From: Spirodela intermedia
Lineage: Eukaryota > Streptophyta > Magnoliopsida > Alismatales > Araceae
Reading direction: 5' to 3'
NCBI GenBank assembly: GCA_902729315.2
Contig: LR746264.1
Span: 9,827,878 to 9,891,877, forward strand
Length of the DNA stretch: 64,000 bases
The notes under the pieces were generated by a model that saw nothing but the letters and a program-made list of their open reading frames with translations, did not search any database and was not told where the DNA came from. Positions 47,712 to 60,718 of this stretch are shown here, in pieces. Both the position numbers and the translations under genes were made by a program. Each line of letters starts with the position of its first letter. Within the stretch, counting starts at the first letter, position 1.

Positions 47712-48625
47712 CTCTCTCTCTCTCTCTCTCTCTCCCTCCTCCCTCTCTCTCTCTCTCTCGAATTCTTAAGCCGGTGCACAAAGCGTCCCGGTGAACAAGA
47801 GAGGCCGAAAGGCGGTTATGATGTAGGTGCAACGAGCTAGTTAGCGAGAGAGAGAGAGAGAGAGAGACAGGGAGGAATCAGCTTCGGGTTTGATCGATTT
47901 ATGGTTGGCGGATGGTAGATGGCGGTGTGGGGTGAGGATGGGAGACGTGGGAGACGATAAATGACTGGGAAGAAAGAGGGGAGGTGATCGCAGAATCTGC
48001 CATTGAAGCCTCTCCCTCTGTGACACACTCTCTCCCTCTCTCTCTCTCTCTCTCTCGTACTGACTCACAGGAGGCGGCGGGGCAAAGTTTCCTTATAGAA
48101 AGAGCGGCCCAGCCGGTGCCTCTGAAAACCTGCCTTGCGCGCCGTGGCAAGGGAAATGTTCCCCTGCTGTAACACCGAATCTGGCTCGTCGGCGCCACAA
48201 GGTGGGCCCTTCTTCGGCCGCCATCTTAACGGCGGTGGACCGCCGCCACTTCCTCCTTCCCCGCTTGAGCTCCTCTCCGTCCCCTTCCCATAAAAGGGTA
48301 TGGATAACTGGATGTGAGAGAGAGAGTACGTGGAGATCTGAGTGAACCCCCGGAGTCGTAGCAAGGGAAGGGCCACAGCGGATGGAGACGTTGAGCTGAC
48401 AGGTTCAGCGGTTATCAGAGTGGAATAATCTCACGTCAAAAATCCTAATAAAAAAACATTTATTTATTTATTCACAAACTAAACAGTTTTCTTCTATCAC
48501 GGAATCAAAACGCCGACTTTTACGAATTGGAGCTGTCGCCGCCATCTTAAGTACCCCAAGTTGGACTGCCAGTTAACCGCAATAAATTTGACGACTGCAT
48601 TAAATTTGATTGCTTTTTTTTTTAT

Positions 48626-48666
<41 letters not shown>

Positions 48667-48974
48667 CCATTGAATGCAACCGCCGCGTTGACGGTGCAAC
48701 AATGCCCGATCGGCCGTGGCTCTCTCATTCCATCAATGCGCGGGGATCGCCGTCTCCGGGAGGGAACGTGGTCCGGCGGCCCTCCGCCGGGATCTGCTCC
48801 CGCCCATTAATAACCGGAAGCGATCCTGTTCGAGGGCAATCCGATCACAAATTTTCTATTCTTTTCTGTTCTTGCAATGAAAAGGAGTTCTCCAAGAACA
48901 AAAAAGGCCCCTTTTTTTTTTTGGGGGCGAGGAAGATGAAGATTACAGCTACCGTAGGTTGACTACGGTTCCTC
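47712..48974. other. SDR upstream region and ELP1 3' flank
   Basis: It contains the SDR promoter and leader, a GC-rich island at about 48170-48300, pyrimidine-rich tracts in and near the leader, and a (CT)17 run at 48629-48662 on the ELP1 side. No gene is supported. Confidence 0.5.
48629..48662. repeat. (CT)17 microsatellite
   Basis: A CT run preceded by a poly-T stretch, in the intergenic region between the SDR and ELP1 genes. Confidence 0.93.
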
Positions 48975-49491
48975 TCAGACAGCCAAGACGGAGCTGTAGA
49001 AGGAAGGGCCCACCTCGGTCTTCTCCCGGTAGCGGTCCAGCGTGTGAGCAGCTTCGTCAACGATCTCGGTGGAGATCGTTTCTTCGCACAGTTTTACGGC
49101 GGCCGCTTGGGATTGGATGAAGTTGTCGGCCGCCCGTTGCAGCTGCCGGGCAGCCTCGGTCTTGCCCAGCATTATGAGTGCGAGGACCAGGGATTTGACC
49201 TCGCGCTGGGCGGAAGAAGTCAACGCTATAGCCTTCAAGTGCTCCACGAGGGCCATCTCCTCCCCGGGGCTGCCGACAGATGGGTGGTCAGCGCTAAGGG
49301 AAGTCGACGTTGAGGGATGACGAGAAAAATAGAGGAACTGAATGCAGAGAGACCACACCTGCCGGCGCGGATCTTCCCTCTGTTTCTCTGCTTTCTCGCT
49401 CCCCTTTGCCTGCTGGCCGTACTCTGGCTGGCCGAAACGCTCGACCCTTTCATGGTGCTGCTCAAAAAAGATCCCCAATTGATCAATAAGG

Positions 49492-49526
<35 letters not shown>

Positions 49527-52500
49527 TGACCTTGTGGTGTAAGCACTCATCCCGCTGAAGGTGCTGCTGGCCTCAGAAAGAGTATCGTCGTCATAATCAT
49601 CCGCCGTCTTATCTTCCATCTGGAGTCTTGCAGCCAGAAGCAATCTTCTCTGACGAACAGCCAGATAGCGGGCCAAGTACTTGCCCACCTTCTCAGATCC
49701 TTCACTGTAATCAGACACCAGAGAGGTGGAACACTCTGTGGCTGCAGTCGTCACCTCAGAGATCAAGTCCCCTCTCTCATGGAGATAGCTGATCCTCAGG
49801 GCCTCCTCCCACTCCCTCGCCATTATCAAGTACCCAACACAGCCGCCAATGTCTCCACAGTACTCCAGAGCAACCTGGGCCGCCGCCGCCGGCTTCCCAA
49901 GAGCTTGGAGCTCTTCGCAGAGCTCGTTTGCCAGCTGAAGAACCTCCGCCCGTCCTAGCTTCAGGAGCCCGGCCACTGTAAGAACGCCCTTCCAGTCTCC
50001 ACAAGCACGGTAGGCCTTGAGAGCTTTCTGAAAGGCGGAGCTGCTCAGATAAACCATGGCGGCCCTTTCGAAGGATTTTTCTCCTTGAAGGTGGTCTCCC
50101 CAAGCCTCCAACACCTGCTCCCTCTTAGCCGGGTCGTTGAACAGCTGAAGGCCCAGCGGGAAGAGCTCTGGGTTGCTCTGCAGCAGCCTCAAGGCCTCTT
50201 CATAGTACTCACCTGCTGAGGCGATGTGCCTGAGAGCACTCTCATGTCTGCCCAGTCTGAGGTCGACCCTGTGTTTCATGATTTTCGGGGGCAGCTGCCC
50301 GAGCGCTTCCAGATAAGGGAGGAACTCCTTCGGATCCTTCTGAGAGTTTACAGCCACAATGGCGGCGAGGTTCAGATCATAAAGCCCTAGCGCCGCCTCA
50401 TAGACAGCCTCTGGGTCTGATAGCCAAAGCAGATGCTTCACTGCCTCTTCTGCAGAAGGATAAGTTCTCCTCCGAGCTTCATCAGTGCCCAGTAATTCCA
50501 TTTCTCGTATCGTTTTTACTCTGCCCAGTGCTTCCTCCATGGCTGGGGGCTCACTCCGGGCCAAGGTGGTCAATATACAGAGCTCCCTCTCTGGGCTTCC
50601 CGCCACTGATTCCTCCAAGGCTCTCCTGACCCCGGACAGAACACTGGAGACCTTGTTTTTCGGATCTGACGGCAAGGTCTCTTTTAGGGAAGACAAGGAG
50701 GCGGCAGCCCTGTACACCGTCTCCATCACATTTTCGTTCTTCACGGCGCAGACAAAATCAGTAATGTATGTGAGATTATTCACCTGGCCGACGAATTCCC
50801 CCGCTGACTTTATAAAATTTTGCCAACCAAGGTAGTCAACGATGATGTTGAAGTCAATCCTGTGCCGTCTCACGATGAACATCGCGTCTCTGAATCGTCT
50901 CTGGACCAGAGCATTTGTAATTGCCACGAGGATCAGCTTCCTGGGGTAAATGCATTCCAGGTTGCCTCGGTTAGCCTGGAGAATAACTGCTGCTTCGTCT
51001 CCATGGATAACACCAACAAGCTTCGCCCCTCTTTCCCATACGTGAATGCAATCTATATTCTCCTCCTTCCCTCTGCGGATGCTTCCGGGATTGCTGTTCT
51101 TAATCTGTGTCTCTGGGTTCCCATGCAAAACCTCATCCATGCTGAAAACGAACAGATAATCCTGCCTAGTTGTGAGAACCAAATGAGTGGTCACTTGCTG
51201 CATGTGCCTCTCTGAGTCTGAGTAAAACGAGAAACTGGTGCAATTGCTACAGATAATTCTTCTGCCAACATGAAGTCTGCCGCCTTCGTCAAGCCCAAAG
51301 AGCAAAGATTTCATAACGCCATTGTCAGATACGAGAACAGCCTTCATCCAAGGGCACGATGATGGAAAGCCATTATCAGACTCAAGCTTACGAAGATGGG
51401 GCAACCTGGATGTGCCCTTGGAGCTCATGCTTGACGAATACTCAGAAATGGATCCTCCATCTAACTGAACAAATGCACAGCCATTCTTCGTGGGATTCTG
51501 GGCAATAGAAATGACCGGACTTTCCACGGGTAACTTCTTTGAGTTTCTAACGTGCCAACTTTCAGACAATGCAAGTCCTTCACAATCTTTAGAACAGGCA
51601 AGCTCAATCTCTTGTAAGTAGTAACCAAAAGAAGGTATCTTGGAAGAACCCTCTAATCTGTAATTATAACTTCTATATTCAGAGTGGGAAACACCAAGAA
51701 GGATGTGTGAATCCAACCAAGCGAGATGCCAAAATGGACTCAATATCAGGTCTGAGATAGAAGACCCAGAGGTCAATGTTTTGCTTTCAAATTGCTCCCA
51801 TTTATCTGGTGATGGTAGTTTCATAATGGAGAGACTGCCATCACATAGGAGAACAGCTATTTGGCTTTCAGAATTCTTTGGATGAAAAGTGATGTCCTGA
51901 ATGGCACAAGAAAATTTCAACTTGAACAAAGACATAGGAGGAGGCATGAGTGAAAAAGCAAGAGGGGAAACTAGAATGCTTGAATCATCAACAACAAGTG
52001 CTACTGAGGTATCTGTCACAGCTGTTGTCCAAACAAAACTGTAGGTTGTGACCCTGCCACCTAGAGTCCAACATATCAAATGAAGTGGCTTCGTTGGATT
52101 CCATGCAAATCTGACCCCATTATTTTTCGAGTATCTTATTTCTTGCTTTAGATACCATTGGTTGTTGCTGAAATACCAAAGTTTGATTGCATCACATTCA
52201 CGGCAAGTGATAGATGCAGCAAGAAGATCTGAGCTGCAGTTCCATCTTAAGGTTTCAACTTGAGTTTCCATGTTTTCATTGATACTGAATGAACTTCTTT
52301 CTAATCCATTTTTCTCATAGAACACTATCGAAGGGCACTTCTTCTCATCATTCCTATTATAAGCACAAGCTAATTTAGCTCCACTGGGCATCCAATCCAA
52401 GGAAAAACCCATGAAAGCCTTGGAATCAGTGGTAGCATGCAAGTTCCCAGAATCACGTTCCCAAATCTTAAGCTTTCCTGAGCACGCTGTATTCTGGAGT

Positions 52501-54986
52501 CCACTTAGAGTAGCAAAGTACTTTCCATCACCCCGCCAAGTGATGCGACTGTTCACTTCATAGCTGGAGGAACCATTCAGCATATCCACAAGTAAATTTT
52601 GACGATTCATATCCTGCAAAAGAGAAAAAAAAAAAATCACTTTCCTTGAACCCAATATAAAGTGTTTACAGATCATAGTCTATCCTAGAAATATTAATGA
52701 GTCAAAAGGTAAATTTCATGGCTAACGTACATCTGTGAGTTGAGGATCAATTTCGGTTTCATAAAGCACTTCCCAATCATAAGTCATCACCAGTAATTGT
52801 CCCAAACCAGTAGTGACAGCCAGAAGAGCTCCATCTGGACTAGATGCAAGGGATTTGACACCGCCTTCTAACTTTCCAACAACTTCAGTCGTATTATAAT
52901 CCACACTATGCAGTATCAGATGGCCACTGGATGTTCCGATAATTAATGCCTCCTTCTCCATCTGGTATTCGAGAGCAGTAATGCAATCACCATGCTCCAA
53001 ATCCACAGGCTCACCTTGTGGGGATAGCACAGAATCAACCATTGAAGATCTTTCCTCCTTTTTATAGAAAATAAAAATGAAAAACAATAACATAAGCACG
53101 TAAGGTTCATAAAAAAAACTAGCTATTTTCTTACACTGTTGTCAGCGTATCGTTTTACAACTTTTACAAATCTCGGTAATACACCAGGAAGCTGGATAAC
53201 ATGAGTCCGTAATATCCATAAGAAAAAACTAGCTATTTGCCCACACACTTTTGTCAGAGTATCATTGGACAGCTTTTAAAAATCTCGATAATACACCAGG
53301 GAGATGGCTTTCCATACCACAAGGAAAACACAAACATTTTATTTTATCAAACAAATACAGAGTGAATCCCTAAATAAAGCAGGAAAACGAAAACATCATA
53401 CGTAATCTGGCAAGCGTAGATAATACAACTGCTGCCTGGCATATTTGCGAAGACGAGACTAAACTGATTGCTCTGCATTGTGTTACTTTGATTCATCGTC
53501 TTTGATACATCTCACAAACCACAATCTGGCATCTTCGTTTATATTTTCCGGACCATCATCCAGGATAATAGATACAGATCCCAGGAGAAATTATAAGTTG
53601 GTTGTGTTGAAAGGTGAATGGATTCCCAGTGATAAAGCAGAAGAAAAAAAAATCATTACACAACAATTAGGAATCCTAAAGCCATGTGAAGATGCTCAAT
53701 AAAAAAAATAATTGAGGATAAATTAAAGGGGCCAAAGTTACAGTTATAGCAGAACTTTGACCATGTTCAGCATTAAACTTGAGCATCCTCTTTGTAACTG
53801 AAGGCAACAAAAATAATTTCATTCCACCGTAAGTTTACATCATGGTTGTCAGTAATTAATCATGTTCACAGGCATCTCACTAGTGGTTGCGGTTAACTTA
53901 CTGCCTAAAATTTTTTAACAACTTCTTGCGCCAGACTCATAGACTACTGCATTGAAATCATTTTATCAGTCCATTTTGAGCTGACTAATTATAATGAGTT
54001 CAGAGTCAAGTTCGTTTGTCATTATGAGCACATATAGGTTCGTATTTTCTATAATTAATCGAGTATGTTGCCATGGTTCCTTATGTGAAAGACACAAATG
54101 AGTTCCATGGACCATAGAAGAGAACTACGGAAAACTCTCTCACTGTTGAAATAGATAACCAAGAATTCTCATTGTAAATGGAATAGAAGACTCGATGGTC
54201 TACATTTACGTTGTCAGAAGAGCAAATAATGTTGGAAGCACGAGCGGAATACTTTCATTTTTTTCTGCGTAAACCAAGGTTCTCAATACATACATGTTAG
54301 TACCATGATCATACGCCTTCTTAACGACTCTAATTGCATCAGAATTACATTCTATGCTGATTTCGAACATTAACTATGAGATTTTCAACAGCCAAAATCA
54401 TGTTTTGAGTTTTTCATAAATCTAAAAAATGTAGTATGGAGTTTTCCTCAAAATGACTAGATGATTGTTTCTGTTTGCGGAGGAAAACCTGTGATTCCAG
54501 TATTTGGTAAATCTCAAAAACATGAAATCGAGTTATTGAGTCAAGGAGTAACCCTCAGGGAAACTTTAAATATTTTTATTTAAGTGAAATTACTACATTT
54601 CCGAATTGGAAGGAATATCCGAATTACTTAATTTTGAATTTTAAGGAATTACCGGAACGTATATCCAAATCGCTCAAAGGCCGAAACAGAAAAAACATTC
54701 ATATCATGAAGTATATTATAATTATATCTGTTTTTCGTCCAGTGTAAGACCGCATTTCGTATTTCTCTACAGCCGAAACGCATCTGAAGTTACCATTATC
54801 TACAGTGAAGAAGCTTCTGCCACTTACATGGGAGGAAGCTAGGTGGACTGCGTAGATAAAACTAGCTGACGAGGCGAAGAACAAACGACGCTTCTGGACA
54901 TCGAAAGCAGACAGCAACAGAGTTTCCCCCTCCAGCTGAAGCTCCAGCTCCGAGGAAAGCTCCAACGAAACCTTCAAGTTCTTCAT
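48975..54986 (-). CDS. ELP1: Elongator complex subunit 1 (ELP1/IKAP/ELO2)
   Basis: Five exons on the minus strand give 1320 aa, matching the family length of about 1320: 54828-54986, 52731-53057, 49531-52613, 49359-49457 and 48975-49269. The N-terminal half has the WD40-like propellers (ITWRGDGKYFATLSG, DWMPSGAKLACAYNRNDEKK, WYLKQEIRYSKNNGVRFAW). The C-terminal half has the helical solenoid (HRIDFNIIVDYLGWQNFIKS, ELCILTTLARSEPPAMEEAL, HLLWLSDPEAVYEAALGLYD). It then ends with the basic KIRAG segment and EEMALVEHLKAIAL. ELP1 is the scaffold of Elongator, which modifies wobble uridines of tRNAs. The last two introns are only 73 and 89 bp. The continuous open frame across them is accidental: it replaces the conserved basic segment with low-complexity sequence. 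The start MKNLKV is the family N-terminus. Confidence 0.96.
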
Positions 54987-55602
54987 CTCCGAAAAATCGG
55001 TGCCTGAGAGAGAAGTAAGCACTAGCACCGAGGGCCAGAGAACATCCCGGTGGCTCCCACTTTCGCCGGCGATCCTCCGCCTCCTCGCCGCCGGCGCGCT
55101 TTCTGCTGGGGTTTATTCCGGGGCCAGGGCAATGAAAACCCACACTCTGGATCGTCGTGCTGCCGAGTCGACTCAGTACATTCGCTTCCGGTGCAAATGG
55201 GCTCACCTACGTCTGACCTACTATTGTTGACCAGAGGCCGCCGCCTAGGACGGAGAGAGAGAAGACTGGGGTTATCATTGTAATATACTCAGTCAAACGT
55301 TCCGTCTTTTGGTTGGGAAGGTAAAAGAGGGGGAGTCGTTATCGCTGCGGAGACCGCGGCTGTACAACTGTTGCCCGCCATTCCAGAGGAAGAGCCTTCT
55401 CCTCCGTCCCGCCAGAGAGCGTGAGGGGTGGGGGAGAGGAGGAGGAGGGTGGTGTTGACTGGTTCTTCATCTTCTGCCAATGCGTCTCGATCTGAGTTGG
55501 AGGTGATCTGCGGATGCAAAGAGATCTGCCTCTCGATCGGTTGCTTGCTTGGAGTTGATCGTTTCATCGGCGCCGGTGGGATCTAGATTGATCGGATCGG
55601 GA
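54987..55602. promoter_or_regulatory. Divergent promoter region ELP1 (-) / ARF-GAP (+)
   Basis: 616 bp separate the start codons of two housekeeping-type genes in head-to-head orientation, a layout that suggests a bidirectional promoter. No TATA box is evident. Part of the sequence on either side is 5' UTR. Confidence 0.6.
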
Positions 55603-58600
55603 ATGGCGGCGGCCTCGGCGGCGTCGAGGCGCCTCCGGGAGCTCCAGTCTCAGCAGGGAAACAAGACCTGCGTGGATTGCTCCCAGAAGAATCCGCAGTG
55701 GGCGTCCGTCTCGTATGGCGTCTTCATGTGCCTCGAGTGCTCCGGGAAGCATCGGGGTCTCGGCGTTCACATCAGCTTCGTCCGCTCCGTTACTATGGAT
55801 TCTTGGTCCGAGATCCAGCTGAAGAAAATGGAGGCCGGGGGAAACGAGCGGCTCAACGCCTTCCTTGCTCAGTATGGCGTGCCCAAACAGACCGATATCG
55901 TCGTTAAGTACAACACCGGCGCCGCGGGGGTCTACCGCGATCGGATACAGGCTCTCGCGGAGGGTCGCCCCTGGCGGGATCCGCCTGTCGTTAAGGAGAC
56001 GCTTTCAGGGGGAGGGGGATCTGCAGCGAGGAAGCCCCCTCTGGGACAGACCTCTGCGAAGACTGGTGGGTGGGATAGCTGGGAAGGCGAAGATATTCGC
56101 TCCACAGATATCAGGAGGAATCAATCCGTGGGGGATTTCAGGTCTGGGGACGTTGGAGGAGGGAGGACTAGTTTGCAGCCTTCGAGGTCAAAATCTACTG
56201 AGGACATATACACGAGAGCTCAGCTGGAGGCATCAGCTGCAAACAAGGATGATTTCTTTGCTAGGAAGCTGGCGGAGAATGATTCTAGGCCAGAGGGCAT
56301 TCCGCCCTCGAAAGGGGGAAAGTATGTGGGGTTTGGATCATCGCCATCTCCATCATCGCAGCGGAACAATTCACAGGGTGACATCCTCAAAGATACTGTG
56401 TCGGTTGTTTCTCAGGTATCGATGTGTTTATGCGATCAAAACTAGTCCTGATATGAACAGTATGCAGTTGGTATACGTGTCCCTCTTGGAAGAGTGAAAA
56501 TATCACATTTGCTACGTGGTGCGGGCTAAAATGTATTGCTCACATCACGTTTCCTCTTTAATCTCATCATAAATTCTGTCCAGGTTCACCCTTGATAAGT
56601 ATAATGGTACTTATTTGATGATCTTCTTTGCTATATCTAGCTAATGGGTAATCAAGTGTTTTACGCATAATCCTCTTGAGTGGGTTGTGATGTCTGCGCT
56701 CCCTCAAAATTGGTTTTTTTCGCACTATGGCAGTTTACTAGAGTGCCTCTTTTTCATCTCTGCAGATTCGAGGAATGTTTCTGTATTTTTTTTTTATACC
56801 CATGCTCATCTGGGTGTTTGAAGAATGACATCGTCTGTTTTTTCAGGGTTTGGGTCGGTTATCCTTTGTTGCAGCTTCTGCCGCTCAATCTGCTGCCATT
56901 GTTGTCCAAGCAGGCACCAAGGATCTAACTTCCAAGGTACTAATCAGCTATTCCACATATTCCATTTTCAATGAAAAAGCCCATCTTCTATATGCATATG
57001 CGTGCTTTATGATACGATGAAGATGGTTGTTTCTTCATAATATGGTGAGGAAAATAAGTGTTATTCATTCTCTTTCTGCACGTCAGATCCGAAGCATGTG
57101 TTGCGGTATCAGATTATCCCAGAGACTCTTACTGAGCATCATATGGTTCTTGACCGTTGTGTTTGTTTTAATTGTGAATATTTGCGTTCATACCGACAGA
57201 ATCGAAGTACAAGGTCATATGCGTGGTTATTTTTATCAATGAGTTTTTGGGAGTAAACAGAGCTGGAAAATGCTGCGTGCAATCAGTTTTTCTGCATTCG
57301 GTATTCATTTCACATATATATCAACAACTGTTAGTTTTTAGCATTGCTAAAAAGCCTTTGGAATATTCAGTCTCATTTTTCAGCGAACCGTATTTGTTTA
57401 AACGCATTCTTAGAGAGCTTTTAAATGCAAGAACCACGTGCACTTTGTTGTGTAAGTAGATTGTGACTATTTAGTCATGAAATTAAAGTAGTTGACATAA
57501 TCATCGAGGATAAGGCTCTATTTAATGGACGAAATGTTCTATTTATGTTCCAAGCTTGCATTTGGTAGTCGGGGATATCATTTGCATATTTTCTGCTGTT
57601 AGAAGGAACTCAAAATGGGAATAGCTTCAAGATTGGATTGCACCAGTACCAACTTAGATATTAAATGGTCCTTTGAATGAATTCTGGACAACCACCCATC
57701 ATTTTATCTGAGATTAAAGATTGGCGTATATGATCGTGATCGAACTAGACTGATGTGTGGTACACGAATCTGGTTCTACCTGTAACATTTTTGAGGAGAT
57801 TGGACTTGATTCCCTTCTAAATACCTTTTTCTTTTCCGATGAAATCTCGATTCTGGGGTGGATGATCTGACCTGGGGCCAGAATCAAGTGTTCGACAAGT
57901 CTTGCTTCAATTAGATGCATTATCAGAGCGTCTTGACTGACTCCAGCTGGTCCAAAATGTCGTAAAAGGATAATAATTTGCGTTTTGGAATTCATACACT
58001 TCATCATTTAGTTGACCTTTACTTGTTCTTCGAGTGTATGTGAAGTGCAAGGTTCTTCTTCGAGGATTTGTTTTCTTCATTCACTTGTAACGGATGCATA
58101 GTGATCGAGAATCAAAAAAATCGAATTTGTTAGCAAACAGTATCATCATAGAAAGTTTTGCATTTATATTCTATGCCATGTGTCTGACCGTGGTCTACTT
58201 TGTTGAATGATTGGTGGCATTTACTTTTTCGTCAGTGAGGGGTCAAAACACATATAATACCATGTTTCTTGACATTTTGGAATACATTACAGTTGACTGT
58301 GGCGTGTGAGATGATCTTTCCCGAATGTCTATCGGATGGCCTTCGGATCTGCCTTTTGTCTTCTCATGGCGATTGTTGGAACCATAACCGGAACTGCATG
58401 GCCATGGATAAAGATCTCTCTGCTTTCCGTAGTAGACATTTCCGACCCAGTGATATCACATCTCATCTGCATGGTTTTGTAACAACATGTTCTGTTCGTA
58501 GTTGGAGAAGCAAGTCAACCCTCTGGCCCAACCCATCTTCTAGTCGATTTGCAAAGAATGAATGACCACATACCAAAGTTCACTATGCTCATTAAATTTA

Positions 58601-59199
58601 TTATCTGATAATCCAATCTCAGATTCACCTAACTATGCCTGATTCTATCAAAGTTAGCTACTTTCGGTAATGCTTGGTTTCATTTATCGCGAAGATCACA
58701 TCGCACTGATATTATTCTGATGCTTCTTGTGCAGGCGATGGAGCGGGGCTACGATCTGAAGGTGAATGAAACAGTGAACGTCGTCACCACGAAGACAACT
58801 GAGATCGGCCAGAAGACCTGGGGACTCATGAAGGGGGTCATGGCCATCGCCACGCAGAAGGTCGAGGAGTTCGCGAAGGAAGGCTCGGTCAGCTGGCAGC
58901 AGCCCGAGAGCGAAAGGAATGGACTCCGCGCAGATAACAATGGGTACAAATCCTCCGGGGATCACTCGTCTTCCAGAAATCACAGCAGTTCTACAGGTTC
59001 TTGGGACGATTGGGGCCAGGAGGAGGCCAAGAAGGCAGACCCCGCGAGGGGCGGAGGAGGGCAGGCTGCGGATGGCTGGGGAGGGTGGGACGACAACAAA
59101 GATGACGACGACGATGATGACAACAGCTACTACCAGAGATCCAGCGCCATTCAGAGTGGAAGATCTGCTTCAACATGGTCAGAGGGTGGCTTCCGGTAA
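55603..59199 (+). CDS. AGD7: ARF GTPase-activating protein (AGD6/AGD7 type)
   Basis: Three exons give 455 aa: 55603-56415, 56847-56936 and 58735-59199. The N-terminal ArfGAP domain has the zinc finger CVDC...CLEC and the catalytic arginine in [11 protein letters not shown]. It continues with [21 protein letters not shown] linker contains [14 protein letters not shown]. Then come two amphipathic segments: [16 protein letters not shown] (ALPS-like, able to sense curved membranes) and [20 protein letters not shown]. The tail is acidic and Trp-rich ([25 protein letters not shown]). This matches ArfGAP1-like plant AGD6/AGD7, which act on ARF1 at the Golgi in COPI traffic. The last intron is 1.8 kb. 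The symbol is by family and not by proven orthology. Confidence 0.93.
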
Positions 59200-59213
59200 G
59201 AGTTATGATACGC

Positions 59214-59216
<3 letters not shown>

Positions 59217-59269
<53 letters not shown>
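59217..59269. repeat. (TC)26 microsatellite
   Basis: An almost pure TC run 18 bp downstream of the ARF-GAP stop codon, hence in its 3' UTR. Confidence 0.95.
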
Positions 59270-59271
<2 letters not shown>

Positions 59272-59517
59272 ATCTTGTTTTAATTGAGATTGATTGTTCC
59301 CCAGGGGCTTGCTGCCCATCATGCATACTTCTTCGTCTTCTTACTATAAACGGCTGGTCCGGATCTTGATTTCCCATTGGTTCTGTCATGCGGCTCTCAC
59401 AGAAGATTTGATTTCATGTGATCTTTTTGGATATTTCGCGTGGGGTTGATTCCGGATCTTGATTAGTTCCGAGTCCGGTGAGATCATGAGACGGTCGTCT
59501 TCCAAAGAATATAATTT

Positions 59518-60490
59518 GAGCTCTGGGCTCGCCCACTCCGTGGTCAACCCTGTCAAAGGGCTCTGGATGAGTCAATTTGTGAGAGCGCCGACAATCATTG
59601 GCGCTGGAGCGCCTCAAAGTCAACGCGGTATCGGAGCAAAGACCGATAAAGAAGATAGAAAACAGAACGAGACGTTTGTAAGGAAAAATATATAATTTTT
59701 GGTCCCATCAATCATTAATATTGCTGACAACCCGCATCATTCAGAAGTCAAAGCCACAACTCTCCAAGAATATAATTTTCCACTTCTCGGCAAAAAATAT
59801 CCATCCTTTTCGAGAAAAAAAAACCATGTAGAAATTCTGTGGGAGCTCTGATGGGGGGACAAATTCAACTTATTTTTATTTTCGATTTTAATTTTTTGAC
59901 CAAAATCAAAGCTAGTATTAAGAATATTACTAAACTAAGTTAAGGTGGTCAACCCTGTCAAAGGGCACTAGATGGGTCAATTTGTCAAAGAGCCGACCAT
60001 CATTGGGGCTGGAGTGCCTCGCACAGACCATGAAACCACATAGAAAACGGAGCACAATGTTTCTCTTAAAAAAAAATAAATTCCCCTATCAATCATCAAT
60101 ATTGCTGACAACCCGAACCATTCAGAAGTCAAACCCACTTCTTCCTCTTCTCGACCAAAAAACTGTGTAGAAACTCTGATCGTGGACGTATTCATCTTAT
60201 TCTTATTCCCGATTTTAATTCGAGATCCAAATCAAAACTAGTATTAAGAATATTACTAAACTAAGTTAAGGTGAGCTCTGGGCTCGCCCAATCCGAAGTC
60301 AACCCTGTCAAAGGGCACTAGACGAATCAATTTGTGAGATCCTCAAAGTCAACGCGATATCAGAGCACAAATCATTAACGCACAAAGAAAACGGAACAAG
60401 ATGTTCTATTAAAAAATATTTTTTTTCCCCCCTATCAATCATCAATATTGCCGACAACCCGCGCCATTCAGAAGTCAAACCCACAACTCT
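59518..60490. repeat. Three-copy degenerate tandem repeat
   Basis: The block CAACCCTGTCAAAGGG occurs at 59545, 59950 and 60300. Each is followed by a GGGTCAATTTGT-like segment, AATCAT(C/T)AATATTGC, ACAACCCG and CATTCAGAAGTCAAA at similar spacing. A linker, ATTAAGAATATTACTAAACT with short flanks, is shared by 59911-59945 and 60238-60272 (period 327). Copies differ by substitutions and indels, so the unit (about 330-405 bp) is old. No coding function was recognised. It lies between convergent genes. Confidence 0.8.
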
Positions 60491-60718
60491 CCTCCTCCCC
60501 CCCTCCAAGAGTTTCACAAAAAGAGAAGAAAAAAGTAGATTTACAAGGGGGAGTCAAAAAAAAAAAAAAAAAAAGGTCAAGACAGAACCAGAACTCGTAC
60601 AGAGTAACACTCTATTTACTTCATCTGCCATCACCAAAACCTCAGAAAGCTTCCCAGAATCTACAGACTGGCAAAAAAAAAAAAAAAAAGTTGAATATAA
60701 TTTTTTATTAAAAAAACC
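60491..60718. other. A-rich 3' flank of the right-edge gene
   Basis: Two poly-A runs (about 60557-60573 and 60673-60689) and CT-rich patches. It probably includes the 3' UTR of the minus-strand gene. Nothing else was seen. Confidence 0.5.

Noticed and set aside
48975-52676. ELP1 as a single uninterrupted exon
   Set aside because: The continuous frame crosses two short introns; without splicing the conserved basic KIRAG segment is lost and replaced by CT-repeat translation.
58269-58565. 98-codon frame in the ARF-GAP intron
   Set aside because: No family resemblance, no splice support, and the ARF-GAP protein is complete without it.
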